Assembly: GCF_015265475.1 (NCBI RefSeq)
Contig: NZ_CP054493.1
Span: 620,001-684,000 of the forward strand
Direction of reading: 5' to 3'
DNA: 64,000 bases
From: Candidatus Sulfurimonas marisnigri
GTDB taxonomy: Bacteria; Campylobacterota; Campylobacteria; Campylobacterales; Sulfurimonadaceae
Shown: in pieces, positions 9,535 to 18,326 of the stretch
How the letters are laid out: every line of letters begins with the position of its first letter
Numbering within the stretch: position 1 is the first letter of the stretch
The notes under the pieces: model-generated
Told to the model about the DNA's origin: nothing
The model's database searches: none
The model's input: the letters and a program-made list of their open reading frames with translations, nothing else
Made by a program: the position numbers and the translations under genes

Positions 9535-11111
9535 ATAAGAGGGAAGGTATATATATTTAGCGGTGATTGACTTATGGTTGCTGTATTAATACTTAATTGA
9601 CTAACCTTTACATCTTTTAGCAAAATAGGTGACATTTGAAGTGCTACTTGTCCAATAGTCCCTTCTCCAAGTTTAAGAGTATTACGAGAGTCATCCGTTT
9701 GAACATAGGCATAAGTAGCCTTCATGGTTAATATTTTATAGTCATGATTGTAACTGTATAAAACTCCTACTCCTGCATGCAGATAGTTACCAAGATGTTC
9801 AATAGCTATCTTACTAACATCAGCTACACTAATATCGCCTGTTAGTTTCTCGTTGAGTGTGCTTAGTCCATCTTTTATCCATACCTGCTTCTCGTTGGAT
9901 TTAATGGTTCTATTTAGCTCATTGGCTAGGAGGAGGTCTTTTTCTCTGTTTTGTTCCACTTCTGTTTTTACTCTATTTTCTAATGATTCGGTCAATTCTA
10001 CAAGCTGCTCTTTCTGCTTTTTCATGCTGCTATTTGCTTCTTTGAGCTCTTCTTGCTGCTCTTGAAATTTGTTAAGTGGCAAGAGAACGCCTTTTAGAAG
10101 AACCCAGTATTCAGTTGCCGCTATTATTATTAATAATATAACGGAGATAATAATTAAATCTTTTTTTAGCTCATTTGAGCTACTTAAAATTTCTTCTTCA
10201 TCTATTTCTGATAAAATAGCCCAATCTAAATCTTGACCGATCTTAAGAGGACTGTAAGCGGACAATACTGAGTTGCCATTGTTTGTTTTAACTAATTTTG
10301 TATCTTGCTTTCCTTCCAACGCTTCTGTAACAGCTTGTGTATTAAAAGTATTTAATAATGGAGCAGAAGAACTGCTACTTCTAATCAGCTTATCTTGTCC
10401 TATGAGGTAGTCCTCTTGAGTGTCTCCATACCCTTGTTTAAATTGCATAATCTTACTTATACTTTTATCTGATATTTTAAATACTAAAACAGACGTAAGT
10501 GTACCATTTGTGTATATAGGAGCACCTAGAAACATAATTTGAGAGTTGTCACTAGGAGCATAAGGTTTCATATCTACATACACAGCTCTTTGTAAAGCAA
10601 TAACTTTTTTCCAGACTTCAGTCAGAGCGGAATTTTTCAAATTTCCAGTTTTCAGATTTTCTCCGAGGTCTGACTCCTTTTCTGCTGAATACATAACATG
10701 TCCATGTTTTGCACACACTATAAGAAGGTCGTAATAGTCATACTCTTTAGTGAAATTTTGAAAAAATTCCTCATGAGGCTTAACATTTTGTATAGCAACA
10801 GGATGAGTCGCCGGATATGGCTCATTACCTTTTGCTTTTAGCTGGTTGTGGACATATATTAAATCAGTTACGAGGTCTCGCGTGTTTGAAGCTTTGGCTA
10901 ATACATTTATATGACCAATCTTTTCATTTAAAAATTTTTTAATTTGAGCATTTTTAGTTTTATTTATTGAGGTTAAACTATGATATTCATGTTCCATCAT
11001 TGTTCGTTTTGAATCTATTACAGAAAGAGTGCTGCCAATAGTTGCTAGTACAATTAGACCAATCAGTGTAATAGATACTATTTTTGTTTTTAGTGTGATT
11101 TTTTTAAACAT
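7605..11111 (-). CDS. Hybrid histidine kinase: dCache-GAF-HisKA-HATPase-REC-REC
   Basis: 1168 residues, first gene of the 11111-1041 operon. Membrane segments at about 12-31 and 315-335 enclose a periplasmic dCache-like sensor unrelated in sequence to that of the next gene. A short helix leads to GAF, the 14-residue Glu/Gln coiled-coil repeats, HisKA with His657, HATPase, and receivers with Asp954 and Asp1099. It lacks the PAS domain found in its partner. From 'LYGVVEIG' onward it is identical to the 3904-7605 product. No strong ribosome-binding site precedes the ATG. A hairpin terminator lies at 11139-11158, only 28 bp upstream, so the promoter must be very close to the start or transcription comes by read-through from tpx. 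Confidence 0.93.
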   Translation of the reverse strand: MFKKITLKTKIVSITLIGLIVLATIGSTLSVIDSKRTMMEHEYHSLTSINKTKNAQIKKFLNEKIGHINVLAKASNTRDLVTDLIYVHNQLKAKGNEPYPATHPVAIQNVKPHEEFFQNFTKEYDYYDLLIVCAKHGHVMYSAEKESDLGENLKTGNLKNSALTEVWKKVIALQRAVYVDMKPYAPSDNSQIMFLGAPIYTNGTLTSVLVFKISDKSISKIMQFKQGYGDTQEDYLIGQDKLIRSSSSSAPLLNTFNTQAVTEALEGKQDTKLVKTNNGNSVLSAYSPLKIGQDLDWAILSEIDEEEILSSSNELKKDLIIISVILLIIIAATEYWVLLKGVLLPLNKFQEQQEELKEANSSMKKQKEQLVELTESLENRVKTEVEQNREKDLLLANELNRTIKSNEKQVWIKDGLSTLNEKLTGDISVADVSKIAIEHLGNYLHAGVGVLYSYNHDYKILTMKATYAYVQTDDSRNTLKLGEGTIGQVALQMSPILLKDVKVSQLSINTATISQSPLNIYTFPLMYQDKLYGVVEIGSNELFTDKEIEFFNASNRVITTALSTATQNQKVKNLLEETQFVNIQMQEQQQKLEEANANMEEQQQQLEEANAQMEEQHQQLEVQNDSLLKSQNELEKKARDLTASTKYKSEFLANMSHELRTPLNSIILLSDMLQENNSNHLDENEVKKAHVINSSGNDLLKLIGDVLDLSKIEAGMMELIIDEFQSTELCDGFQVQFEEIAKQKNLTFKTVDDYKGLIKNDRDRLGQVLRNLISNSLKFTKSGSITLHVENAADNKIKISVCDTGIGIPKSKQESIFEAFQQADGGTSREYGGTGLGLSISLELIRMMHGEILLDSKENEGSAFSIIIPNIDNKESEKPKEKIEQTALHVEINDDRSALQTNDKPFLIIEDDENFANILKEKINSQGEYALISHTGTSGLALARSYNIKGVLLDLGLPDIDGIDLLKEFKTDSSLRKIPVFVISGDHRVKLTKEYGAEGYIQKPVTDSEITSVIQEIKNSDDEIHEFMSRVNIQSTTNAKESVDLTGKKVLVVDDDIRNIYVLLEALSSKGADVITANDGQEAIDTLSTNIDVDIILMDVMMPVMDGYEAVKIIKENTKTKDIPVIAVTAKALSEDRQNALDAGYDDYITKPLQMKMLMEIICAWVEK

Positions 11112-11138
11112 TTATACTCTGTATGTGGTAAAGGCCCT

Positions 11139-11158
11139 AAAAAGGTAGAACCTTTTTT
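11139..11158 (-). terminator. Hairpin terminator after tpx
   Basis: AAAAAGGT (11139-11146) and ACCTTTTTT (11150-11158) form an 8-bp stem with a 3-base loop. Read on the minus strand the stem ends in a T-run, the form of an intrinsic terminator for tpx. It lies between tpx and the kinase operon. Confidence 0.65.
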
Positions 11159-11176
11159 ATTTATTCAAAAGATAGG

Positions 11177-11686
11177 TTATCTAGCTTCTTTAATCGCGTC
11201 AAGTGCAGCTTCGTAGTTTGGCTCATCAGTTACTTCTTCAACAATCTCTTTATAAACAACACTGCCGCTTCTGTCAATAACAAAAATAGCTCTTGCACTA
11301 AGACCTTTTATCTTCCCATCTTCCATCAGTACGCCATAAGCTCTACTTACATCTCTATTTATGTAGTCAGATACTACTGTTAGATTTGCAATACCTTCCG
11401 TACTGCAAAAGCGCTCAGATGCAAATGGTAAATCCATAGAGACTACAGTTGTTTCACATATATCTAAATTATTAAGATCCTCATTAAACCTTCTTGTCTC
11501 AGTAGCACATGTATCAGTGTCTAATGAGGGAACAGTAATTATTAGCTGTATTTTATCTTTTGCTCCACCAATTTCAACATCGTTTAAATCAGTGCCAATT
11601 GCAATAACAGATGGCGCTTTATCACCTACGTTGATAGTTGTTCCAGTTAGGTTGACAGTAGCACCTAAGTGTTTTATTTTTGCCAT
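11177..11686 (-). CDS. tpx: Thiol peroxidase Tpx
   Basis: 169 residues, the usual Tpx length. It is an atypical two-cysteine peroxiredoxin that reduces hydrogen peroxide and alkyl peroxides using thioredoxin. The peroxidatic Cys60 sits in 'SLDTDTCATETRRF' and the resolving Cys94 in 'ASERFCSTEG', matching the Cys61/Cys95 pair known in the E. coli enzyme. No signal peptide is present, so it is likely cytoplasmic. The ATG is preceded on the minus strand by AAGGAAATTTT, a good ribosome-binding site. It is probably transcribed alone, since a hairpin terminator follows and an AT-rich 64-bp gap separates it from the dynamin genes. Confidence 0.95.
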   Translation of the reverse strand: MAKIKHLGATVNLTGTTINVGDKAPSVIAIGTDLNDVEIGGAKDKIQLIITVPSLDTDTCATETRRFNEDLNNLDICETTVVSMDLPFASERFCSTEGIANLTVVSDYINRDVSRAYGVLMEDGKIKGLSARAIFVIDRSGSVVYKEIVEEVTDEPNYEAALDAIKEAR

Positions 11687-11750
11687 AAAATTTCCTTAAT
11701 TATTTTTATTAATATTATCATAAAGTAAATATAATTTATCTTATTTGATA

Positions 11751-13763
11751 TTAAAAACTATTCTGAATCTCTTTTATATCTTCTATCTTGTCCATAAAAA
11801 CTCTTTTCTTTGAAATAACATAATTTATCTGTTCACTGTTTATTTGTGAGAACTGTGTTTTTGATGTTTTAACTGTCTTAAAAAGATAGTTTCGTCTAGA
11901 TGTCAAAAAGAGTTCTATTTTTTCAAAGCCAAAATTCTTTTTGACAACTTCCAAAATATCATCAGAACTTGGAATATTTAGTGTGTGTTTAGTTGGATTT
12001 TTCTCAAATATTTCTACCTGTTTATCAATCATCTCTTTTACAGCGAAGATACTATCTTCGGTTACTTGATGGTAAGAGTAGCTAAGTGCACCGTTAAAAA
12101 AGGCGAATTTTTTATGCAGCGCTCTTATGTTTCCTAAAATTGCTCTGTGGTAAGAGAGTATAATATTTTCATACACTTTGGCAACAAATTGACGTGTGTT
12201 TGCAAACTCTAAGTCAGATGCTATCTCTCTGTTTTTTTTAATCAGCTCATAAGGCTCTTGCCACGACTGTACTGCATGTTTCAAGATGCGAAAAACATCT
12301 CTGAAATCTTCACTGCTTTGGAGTTGTATATTTTTCAAGTGAGCCATTGTAGCTTTGACTTGCTTGTCCAGAGACTGATTCTCGTAAAATAGCTTTTGCA
12401 TAATTGCTTCACTATCTACATGTAGCGTCTCATATGTATGAGTTTTGATAACATTTTGGCGAAGCAGACTCTTCTTTTGTGTGTAATAGCTTGCATTCTT
12501 TGTTGTAATGTTTTGATAGATAGTGTCTGCAACACTCTGCAAAATAGACTCTATCTGTCCGGAAGTTAGGATTAAACTCTTGGAGTGTTTCGCATAAACT
12601 GAATCAAACGCTTCTAAAATCTCACTCTCTTTTTTTACAAGTATCTCCACTAAGCTTTCATAGACGCTAAGAATAGTCTCATACTCTTTTATTAATATAT
12701 CGCAGATAGAGCTTAAATCTTTTTTGATTGCATAAGCTTTTGAGGCTTTTGCCTGAGGTCTGATTGTGTTTTCTATAAAATTAAGAACCTCTGAGATATT
12801 TGAACTCTCCATTAGCCTCTTGTTATTTGAATTATCTTGTTTTTTTATACTCTCAATCTCTTTTGAGAACTTTGCAAAATCATCATGAAAAAATGTAATG
12901 TCTTTTTCATCTCGGTTAATGCTGCTTGACTCTTTAAATGCTTTTTGTAAAGAGTAAAGAGCTGTGTCAATTAACACCGCTTTTTGATTGACCCTTGAGT
13001 CAAGAGCCTGTTTAGCCGAGATTGGTATTACTTCTGAGAAGAAAGTGCTGAAATTCTCTTTTATATACGAGAGAGTTGTCTCAACTTGCTCGGGAGTGAA
13101 TTTGTCTTTTTGGTTTAAGACACAAAGAGATTTGTCTTTGAAGTTTTCTAAATACTCCTGAAGCACCTCCGCTTCGCTCTCTTTTCCTGCATTGTCAAGG
13201 AGTGTCAGCCAGATTATCCCATCTACATCGCGCAAAATCTTTTTTGTGACTTGGGTATCACTAAGCGACTGAGAGTTTAGACCTGGAGTGTCTACAAAAG
13301 TTATATCTTTTAATATATCCATAGGGACATAAAGGGTTAGATATTTTATATCTTCAACGGCTTTTCTTTGGTCTGTAAACTGAGCTATCGTCTCTAGGGC
13401 GTGGTACTCGTTTGCTCCATTGTTATAGCTAACTTTTAGTTTATACTCCTCACCGTAATTGATGAAGTTTACCTTGGATGTAACAGGGGTAATTCCTGTT
13501 GGGAGGATGTCCTTGGAGAGCAGGGCGTTTAAAAATGTTGATTTTCCAGAAGAAAATTGCCCTGCAATAGCTACTTCCATCGGATACTTGCTACGGCGTA
13601 AAAGCTTGTTAAAAAGATTTTTTAGCTGAATAGATGGTAAAAACTTCTCATTTAAAAGTGCTTTTTGAATACGCTTTATCTCACCGCTTATACTCTCATC
13701 AAACAGCTCCTCTTGAAGAAACTGCTCTTTATACTCTTTTACAATGGCCTCTAAGTGTTTCAT
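11751..13763 (-). CDS. Dynamin-like GTPase, second of pair (DLP2-like)
   Basis: 670 residues. A GTPase domain carries the P-loop 'GQFSSGKST' (68-76), the switch motif 'VDTPGLNS' and G4 'LNQKDKF'. A long helical stalk follows. Bacterial dynamin-like proteins bind membranes and tether or remodel them. In Campylobacter jejuni a tandem pair (Cj0411/Cj0412) forms a hetero-oligomer, and this pair has the same arrangement. The start overlaps the upstream partner's stop by ATGA (13760-13763), which implies matched production. Which copy corresponds to which C. jejuni protein is a guess from order and size. Confidence 0.88.
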   Translation of the reverse strand: MKHLEAIVKEYKEQFLQEELFDESISGEIKRIQKALLNEKFLPSIQLKNLFNKLLRRSKYPMEVAIAGQFSSGKSTFLNALLSKDILPTGITPVTSKVNFINYGEEYKLKVSYNNGANEYHALETIAQFTDQRKAVEDIKYLTLYVPMDILKDITFVDTPGLNSQSLSDTQVTKKILRDVDGIIWLTLLDNAGKESEAEVLQEYLENFKDKSLCVLNQKDKFTPEQVETTLSYIKENFSTFFSEVIPISAKQALDSRVNQKAVLIDTALYSLQKAFKESSSINRDEKDITFFHDDFAKFSKEIESIKKQDNSNNKRLMESSNISEVLNFIENTIRPQAKASKAYAIKKDLSSICDILIKEYETILSVYESLVEILVKKESEILEAFDSVYAKHSKSLILTSGQIESILQSVADTIYQNITTKNASYYTQKKSLLRQNVIKTHTYETLHVDSEAIMQKLFYENQSLDKQVKATMAHLKNIQLQSSEDFRDVFRILKHAVQSWQEPYELIKKNREIASDLEFANTRQFVAKVYENIILSYHRAILGNIRALHKKFAFFNGALSYSYHQVTEDSIFAVKEMIDKQVEIFEKNPTKHTLNIPSSDDILEVVKKNFGFEKIELFLTSRRNYLFKTVKTSKTQFSQINSEQINYVISKKRVFMDKIEDIKEIQNSF

Positions 13764-16015
13764 AGTGCAGACCTTTTTGCAATGAGTTCTATGTTTTTTA
13801 TCCGTTCATGTAGTTGTTTAGATTTGTCATTTCGAGTGCTCTCGTCTTCATTTATGAATGCAATATGATTTTGCAGAAGTTCTTCGTTTTTCGTAACCCT
13901 GTTATTTAAAGTGTCGAGCGGCTCTCTTAAACTGCTAAAAAACTCTTCGAGTAGTGTTTGACTTAGATTTAGAGCTTTTTGTTTTACCTGCTCTTGCAGA
14001 TATATAAACTCATCTTTTATAATAGTGGCTATTTCATCATCTATGTTGGTTAGTTTAGAGAGTGAAGCACTCACTAGGACTTTTGAGACTCTTCGTATAA
14101 GTGTTTCGCTGTTGGCTGTTAAAAAGCCTTTTTTAAAAGCGTCGTCAAAGGGAGTTTGGTTAATTTCTTCAATTTCATCATATTGCAGAGTTATAACCTC
14201 AAAAATTTTAGATGTTTTTTTAATAAATTTGTAACGGTATTCACGAATAATATCAACCAACCCATGTTTTAGTGCAGTTTGTATAATTCTGCTTATAGAA
14301 GATATCAAAGGTGCTTTTTTCTCTTTTTCGAGGCAGTAGAGAGTCTCATCCATAAGACGCTGCTTTATAATATTTTGCAGCTCTCTTAAATCATTTTGCA
14401 GATTGTTTTGAAGTGTTTGAAGGTAGTTTGAGGCCTCTGCTTCATAACCTGCTATTTGATCTTTTAGACGCTTAGAAGCCTCCTCTTGTTTGCTTTTTTC
14501 AACTTTTAAGAGTGCTAGCTCTGAGTTGATTTCATCTTCTGTTTTAAAAAGAAGTGAATTCTCAAACCTTAACTCTTCAATCTGTGCATGTATGACTCTT
14601 TGCAAACGGCTTTTAGCTGAACGGATAATAAGCGAACTGCGGGCATTCGTTTTTCCAAATAGGGTCTCTTGGAGATACTCTTCAACTTCCACTATTCCAC
14701 TCTGTTTTAGTGTAAATCCAGCATCTTCCGCCTCTTTGGCACGTCCCGTTTTGTGCAGCAGCGCCATTTTCCCTGAGAGTGCTATAAAGTGAAGTGTTTT
14801 AAGAACGAAGTCAAGTTTTGAACCGCTGTTTTGCTCATGTAGCTTACGCTCAATACTCTCTCTCGTATATGCTATAACCTCTTGAACATCTTTACTGCTT
14901 ACCATATCTATGCGAGTTATAACAATAAGAACTTTTGTTATGTTTTGAAATAAGACAGCATCAATAATAAACTCTATATCCTTTTGAGTAGCACTTTGAC
15001 TCACATTCATCAAATGCAAAAGTACATCACATTTGGATATGTACTCTTTAGTTATCTCTTCACGCTGTACAACAATATCATCAAGACCAGGAGTATCTAC
15101 TATCTCAATTGAATCACGTAAATAATCCAGAGGAGTATACAGCTCTACATGTTTTACAAGGTTGCATTTTTTATCACTTGCACCGGCAGAGGTGTAGTCA
15201 CTTAGTTTGTCAATTTCTATCTCATCCTCACGCGATGAATCCAATATATAGCTATCTAAATCATCTTTAAAGTGGTTTTGAGTTTGCTCAACAAATTTGG
15301 CAATCGAAGCAATGCTTTTGGCACTGTTTTTTATATGCTGCCACTGAGATTTGTTCCAATATATGACTTTTGCTAATGGCGTTCTGCTGTACTTTACAAT
15401 GGTTAGATTTGCAGTTTCAGGAACAACACTTGTACCCAAAACCTCTTTTCCCATAAGAGCATTAAGCATCGTAGATTTACCGGCGTTCATAACACCGGTT
15501 ATTCCAATGGAGAAAACCTGCCCGTTAAGGTAATCTGCGATTTTTTCTAATTCACTACTAGAGTTAACAACTTTTTTTAACTCAAATATATCTACTAAAA
15601 GTGCCTGCTTCTCTGCTTTAAAATCTTTATCTATTCTTTTTGTGCTTACTTCTATTTCGTCATTTTCGTTAAATACAGATGGGTCAAAAAGTGAGATTAG
15701 TTTTTCTAAAGAGAGCTTGTCTACAAGAGACTCTTCTTGTAGGTAGGCAAAAGCATTATGTAGATGTTTAATATTGCCCTTTGTTCTATGCTCTAAAAAA
15801 TGTTTAATAATAGTGTATTGAAGATGGTAAAGTGCATCTAAATTCTCAATTATTTGCGGAGTAAATTCTAAGCAAAGCTGGTGAAAACTTTTTAAACTTG
15901 ATATATTTTCAAAACTCTTACGATTGAGTGTTAAGATTAGTGCCGATATCTCAAAAAAAGTTTCATCATCAATTTTTTCATCTATAGTAGTGCTGTTTTC
16001 AATAGAGGAGTGCAT
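13760..16015 (-). CDS. Dynamin-like GTPase, first of pair (DLP1-like)
   Basis: 751 residues. A helical N-terminal region of about 165 residues precedes the P-loop 'GVMNAGKST' (174-182), 'VDTPGLDD' and G4 'ITRIDMV'. The C-terminal half is long and helical with an extended coiled coil ('LLKVEKSKQEEASKRLKDQ'). It is cotranscribed with the smaller partner through an ATGA overlap. No clear ribosome-binding site is visible before the ATG at 16015; the next upstream ATG (16020) is out of frame. Membrane tethering or fission is the family role, and the physiological task in this organism is unknown. Confidence 0.88.
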   Translation of the reverse strand: MHSSIENSTTIDEKIDDETFFEISALILTLNRKSFENISSLKSFHQLCLEFTPQIIENLDALYHLQYTIIKHFLEHRTKGNIKHLHNAFAYLQEESLVDKLSLEKLISLFDPSVFNENDEIEVSTKRIDKDFKAEKQALLVDIFELKKVVNSSSELEKIADYLNGQVFSIGITGVMNAGKSTMLNALMGKEVLGTSVVPETANLTIVKYSRTPLAKVIYWNKSQWQHIKNSAKSIASIAKFVEQTQNHFKDDLDSYILDSSREDEIEIDKLSDYTSAGASDKKCNLVKHVELYTPLDYLRDSIEIVDTPGLDDIVVQREEITKEYISKCDVLLHLMNVSQSATQKDIEFIIDAVLFQNITKVLIVITRIDMVSSKDVQEVIAYTRESIERKLHEQNSGSKLDFVLKTLHFIALSGKMALLHKTGRAKEAEDAGFTLKQSGIVEVEEYLQETLFGKTNARSSLIIRSAKSRLQRVIHAQIEELRFENSLLFKTEDEINSELALLKVEKSKQEEASKRLKDQIAGYEAEASNYLQTLQNNLQNDLRELQNIIKQRLMDETLYCLEKEKKAPLISSISRIIQTALKHGLVDIIREYRYKFIKKTSKIFEVITLQYDEIEEINQTPFDDAFKKGFLTANSETLIRRVSKVLVSASLSKLTNIDDEIATIIKDEFIYLQEQVKQKALNLSQTLLEEFFSSLREPLDTLNNRVTKNEELLQNHIAFINEDESTRNDKSKQLHERIKNIELIAKRSAL

Positions 16016-16171
16016 TGCATGATAAAGTAAAAAATAGTTACTAACTAAGCTGATGAGAATCCTTTTTGTGATTAAAGATTAATTATGGGATTATATCAAG
16101 TATACTCCAGAATTGGAATTTTATTAGTATCTTTTATATATAATCTTTTTAAAAAAATACAGAGAGTTTAA

Positions 16172-16408
16172 ATGCAAAATCCTTTTGAGACTGGTCATAT
16201 TAAAAATTATATACTTCTTTACGCAAGTGTCGTAGTTATCATGATACTTTTTTTTATAGCGTCTACACTTTTTAATGATGTTAAAACAATGGATAAAAAA
16301 GTATTCAACAGCGAGGTTGGCGAAACTTTACATGTAGATAATAGAAAAGATGTTGTAGAAGAAAAAAGTGAACAAACTAAATTTAAACTTCTGGACAAAG
16401 CCTACTAA
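16172..16408 (+). CDS. Small single-span membrane protein, unknown function
   Basis: 78 residues, not recognised. One strong membrane segment lies at about 13-33 (hydrophobic run ending 'MILFFIASTLF'), followed by a charged tail of about 45 residues rich in Lys, Glu and Asp. The N-terminus is short, so the tail could be on either side of the membrane. A ribosome-binding site (AGAGAG) precedes the ATG, and a TATATAAT-like -10 lies at about 16136-16143. It stands alone between the dynamin pair, which is divergent, and the efflux operon. The coding reading is supported by start signals and a clear membrane segment, not by homology. Confidence 0.65.
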   Translation: MQNPFETGHIKNYILLYASVVVIMILFFIASTLFNDVKTMDKKVFNSEVGETLHVDNRKDVVEEKSEQTKFKLLDKAY

Positions 16409-16456
16409 CAACTCCGACAAAATACTATATTTATCTAGTTGAAAGCTGTAAATATA

Positions 16457-16462
16457 TACAAT
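16457..16462 (+). promoter_or_regulatory. -10 element of the TetR/efflux operon
   Basis: TACAAT at 16457-16462 within an AT-rich stretch is the best -10 candidate. The expected transcription start, near 16469, falls at the edge of the operator palindrome. No convincing -35 is present, as is usual in Campylobacterota. Confidence 0.5.
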
Positions 16463-16469
16463 TCCTTTA

Positions 16470-16490
16470 AATGACCGATGGTCAGTCATT
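16470..16490. promoter_or_regulatory. TetR-family operator palindrome
   Basis: AATGAC (16470-16475) and GTCATT (16485-16490) are perfect inverted arms around a 9-base centre, with further pairing GA/TC inside. The site resembles TGAC/GTCA operators of TetR-type repressors. It overlaps the presumed transcription start and lies before the regulator's preferred start codon, so autorepression is likely. Confidence 0.7.
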
Positions 16491-16506
16491 TATTAAAGAG
16501 GTAAAT

Positions 16507-17103
16507 ATGGCAATTATAGTCGACAAGGTACAAAAGAGAAAAGATATAGCCCTCTCATGTAAAGAAATAGTCTTTGAAAATGGTATAAAAAGTTTAACAA
16601 TCTCTAGTTTGGCAAAAACAGCAGGTGTTGGCAAAGGTACTATTTATGAATATTTTAAAAACAAAGAAGATATTGTTTTTGAGATTTTAAATATTTCTAT
16701 ACAAGAGAGAAATAAAATCTTAGAGAGTAGACTTTCAGAGATAGCTGTAACAAAAGATAAAATCAAACTATTTTCCAGCTTTTTTTATTGTGATGAAGAT
16801 ATAGAACTTAGAGCTCTTTACAAAGAGTTTATATCAATCGCTTTAAGTTCCCCAGATAAAGAGATGATTGAATTTCAAACAGAGTGTCATAATGCCTATT
16901 TTTCATGGTTTGAAAAAATTATTCAAGATGCCATAGATAACAACGAAATTATTGAAGAGTCAAAAAAACTCGCCAGAGGGTTGTTTGTTTTTGCAGAGGG
17001 GATGTTTATCTCCAGTCAAGCTACCAACTCAATTGATAATCTTAAACAAGAGATAGATGATTTTATAGATTCACTATTTGACTTAATAGAGGTGAAAAAA
17101 TGA
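16507..17103 (+). CDS. TetR-family transcriptional regulator of the efflux operon
   Basis: About 198 residues from the preferred ATG at 16507, preceded by AAAGAGG at good spacing. An ATG at 16471 would add twelve residues, but those codons are the operator palindrome itself, so the later start is chosen. The N-terminus is a typical helix-turn-helix ('ISSLAKTAGVGKGTIYEYF', then 'KNKEDIVFEI'); the rest is the helical ligand-binding and dimerisation domain. It overlaps the TolC-like gene by ATGA (17100-17103), so regulator and pump are one transcript. It probably represses the pump until an unknown substrate binds. Confidence 0.92.
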   Translation: MAIIVDKVQKRKDIALSCKEIVFENGIKSLTISSLAKTAGVGKGTIYEYFKNKEDIVFEILNISIQERNKILESRLSEIAVTKDKIKLFSSFFYCDEDIELRALYKEFISIALSSPDKEMIEFQTECHNAYFSWFEKIIQDAIDNNEIIEESKKLARGLFVFAEGMFISSQATNSIDNLKQEIDDFIDSLFDLIEVKK

Positions 17104-18326
17104 TTAAATTACTTCTTTTACTTGTCCCCGTATTTATATATGCAGAGGACTTGAAATCACTCCTTGAGTATGCAAACCAAAACAATAATTTAGTTGTATC
17201 AAAAAAATTGACAAAAGACGCAAAAGCTAAAGAGGTGGATGCTCGTGAGAGCTCATTTTACCCAACTATCGATGTAGGAAGTTCATTACAAAGTTTAAAT
17301 GAGAGGTCTCCTTTTAGCCCCGGAGTAGTTTATAGCGGGTATGCAAAAGTTGGTTTTGATATATATGACGGTGGAAGAAAGTCGTCTATGTTGGAACAAA
17401 AAATAAGTGAACATAAAGCTAGTAACTTCGATGTAGAAGCTATGAAAAACAGTATAACTCTGCAGATTGTGCAAGACTTTTATACACTAAAGAGTTTAGA
17501 GGCTTCTTTGCTTTCAAGAGATGATGCAAAAAAATCTTTAATGGCACAGCTAGAGCGTATGCAAAGGTTTTACGGTGCAAAAGTTGCGACTAAAGACGAT
17601 GTAGAGAGGCTCCAATCGGCGTATGATACAAATATCTATGAGATAGAGTCAATTAAACTTCAGATTCTCAGCGTTAAAAAGTCACTGGAGTTAAAGGTCA
17701 CAAAAGAGATAGGTACATTAGAGAACTCAAAGTTTAAAGAGTTTGTTCAAAGTGAGTATGAATTATCAGACGGCATAAAGTCTTTAACAGCTACACAAAA
17801 CTCAATTCTAAGAACTGCTGAGGCTATAAGCAGTTCTTATTATCCTCAAGTTAGAGTTGAAGATACTTATAGTTTATATGGTTATGACAAAACAGACGCC
17901 TTACATCCAGAAGGTGCAGATAATCAAAATAAACTTTTATTGACACTAAATTTAAGAGTGTTTGATAACGCTTCCATAGAAAAAGAAAAAGAGGCGGTTG
18001 CTATAAATGCACAAGCTTTAGGGAGTGAAATAGAGTATAAAAAACAGGAGCAAAAGCTTCAATATGAAGTGGCGCTCTCTCGTATAAAAACAAGCAAAGT
18101 AAAAATTACAAGTGCTAAAAGTGCTTTGGTTTCGGCAAATAGTGCTTTTGAACTAATTAGCAAGAAGTATGATGCTGGAATTGTCGACAATATAGTTTAT
18201 CTTGATGCTTTGAACACTCAAACAAATGCAAAAGCACTTTATGAGACATCACTTAATGACTTGGAAATAGCATATGCTATCTACTACCACTACGCCGGAA
18301 AAAATATAGAGGAGTTTTTACAATGA
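17100..18326 (+). CDS. TolC-like outer-membrane efflux protein
   Basis: 408 residues with a signal peptide (MIKLLLLLVPVFIYA) and two long helical repeats typical of the outer-membrane efflux family, which form trimeric channel-tunnels across outer membrane and periplasm. Conserved-looking features include the N-terminal helix entry 'ARESSFYPTIDVGSS' and the second repeat near 'GIVDNIVYLDALNTQTNAK'. It is coupled by ATGA overlaps to the regulator upstream and the adaptor downstream. The complete tripartite set in one operon makes this pump self-contained. Confidence 0.9.
   Translation: MIKLLLLLVPVFIYAEDLKSLLEYANQNNNLVVSKKLTKDAKAKEVDARESSFYPTIDVGSSLQSLNERSPFSPGVVYSGYAKVGFDIYDGGRKSSMLEQKISEHKASNFDVEAMKNSITLQIVQDFYTLKSLEASLLSRDDAKKSLMAQLERMQRFYGAKVATKDDVERLQSAYDTNIYEIESIKLQILSVKKSLELKVTKEIGTLENSKFKEFVQSEYELSDGIKSLTATQNSILRTAEAISSSYYPQVRVEDTYSLYGYDKTDALHPEGADNQNKLLLTLNLRVFDNASIEKEKEAVAINAQALGSEIEYKKQEQKLQYEVALSRIKTSKVKITSAKSALVSANSAFELISKKYDAGIVDNIVYLDALNTQTNAKALYETSLNDLEIAYAIYYHYAGKNIEEFLQ

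Noticed and set aside
16471-16506. Twelve-residue N-terminal extension of the TetR regulator
   Set aside because: These bases form the operator palindrome, and AAAGAGG precedes the later ATG at 16507.
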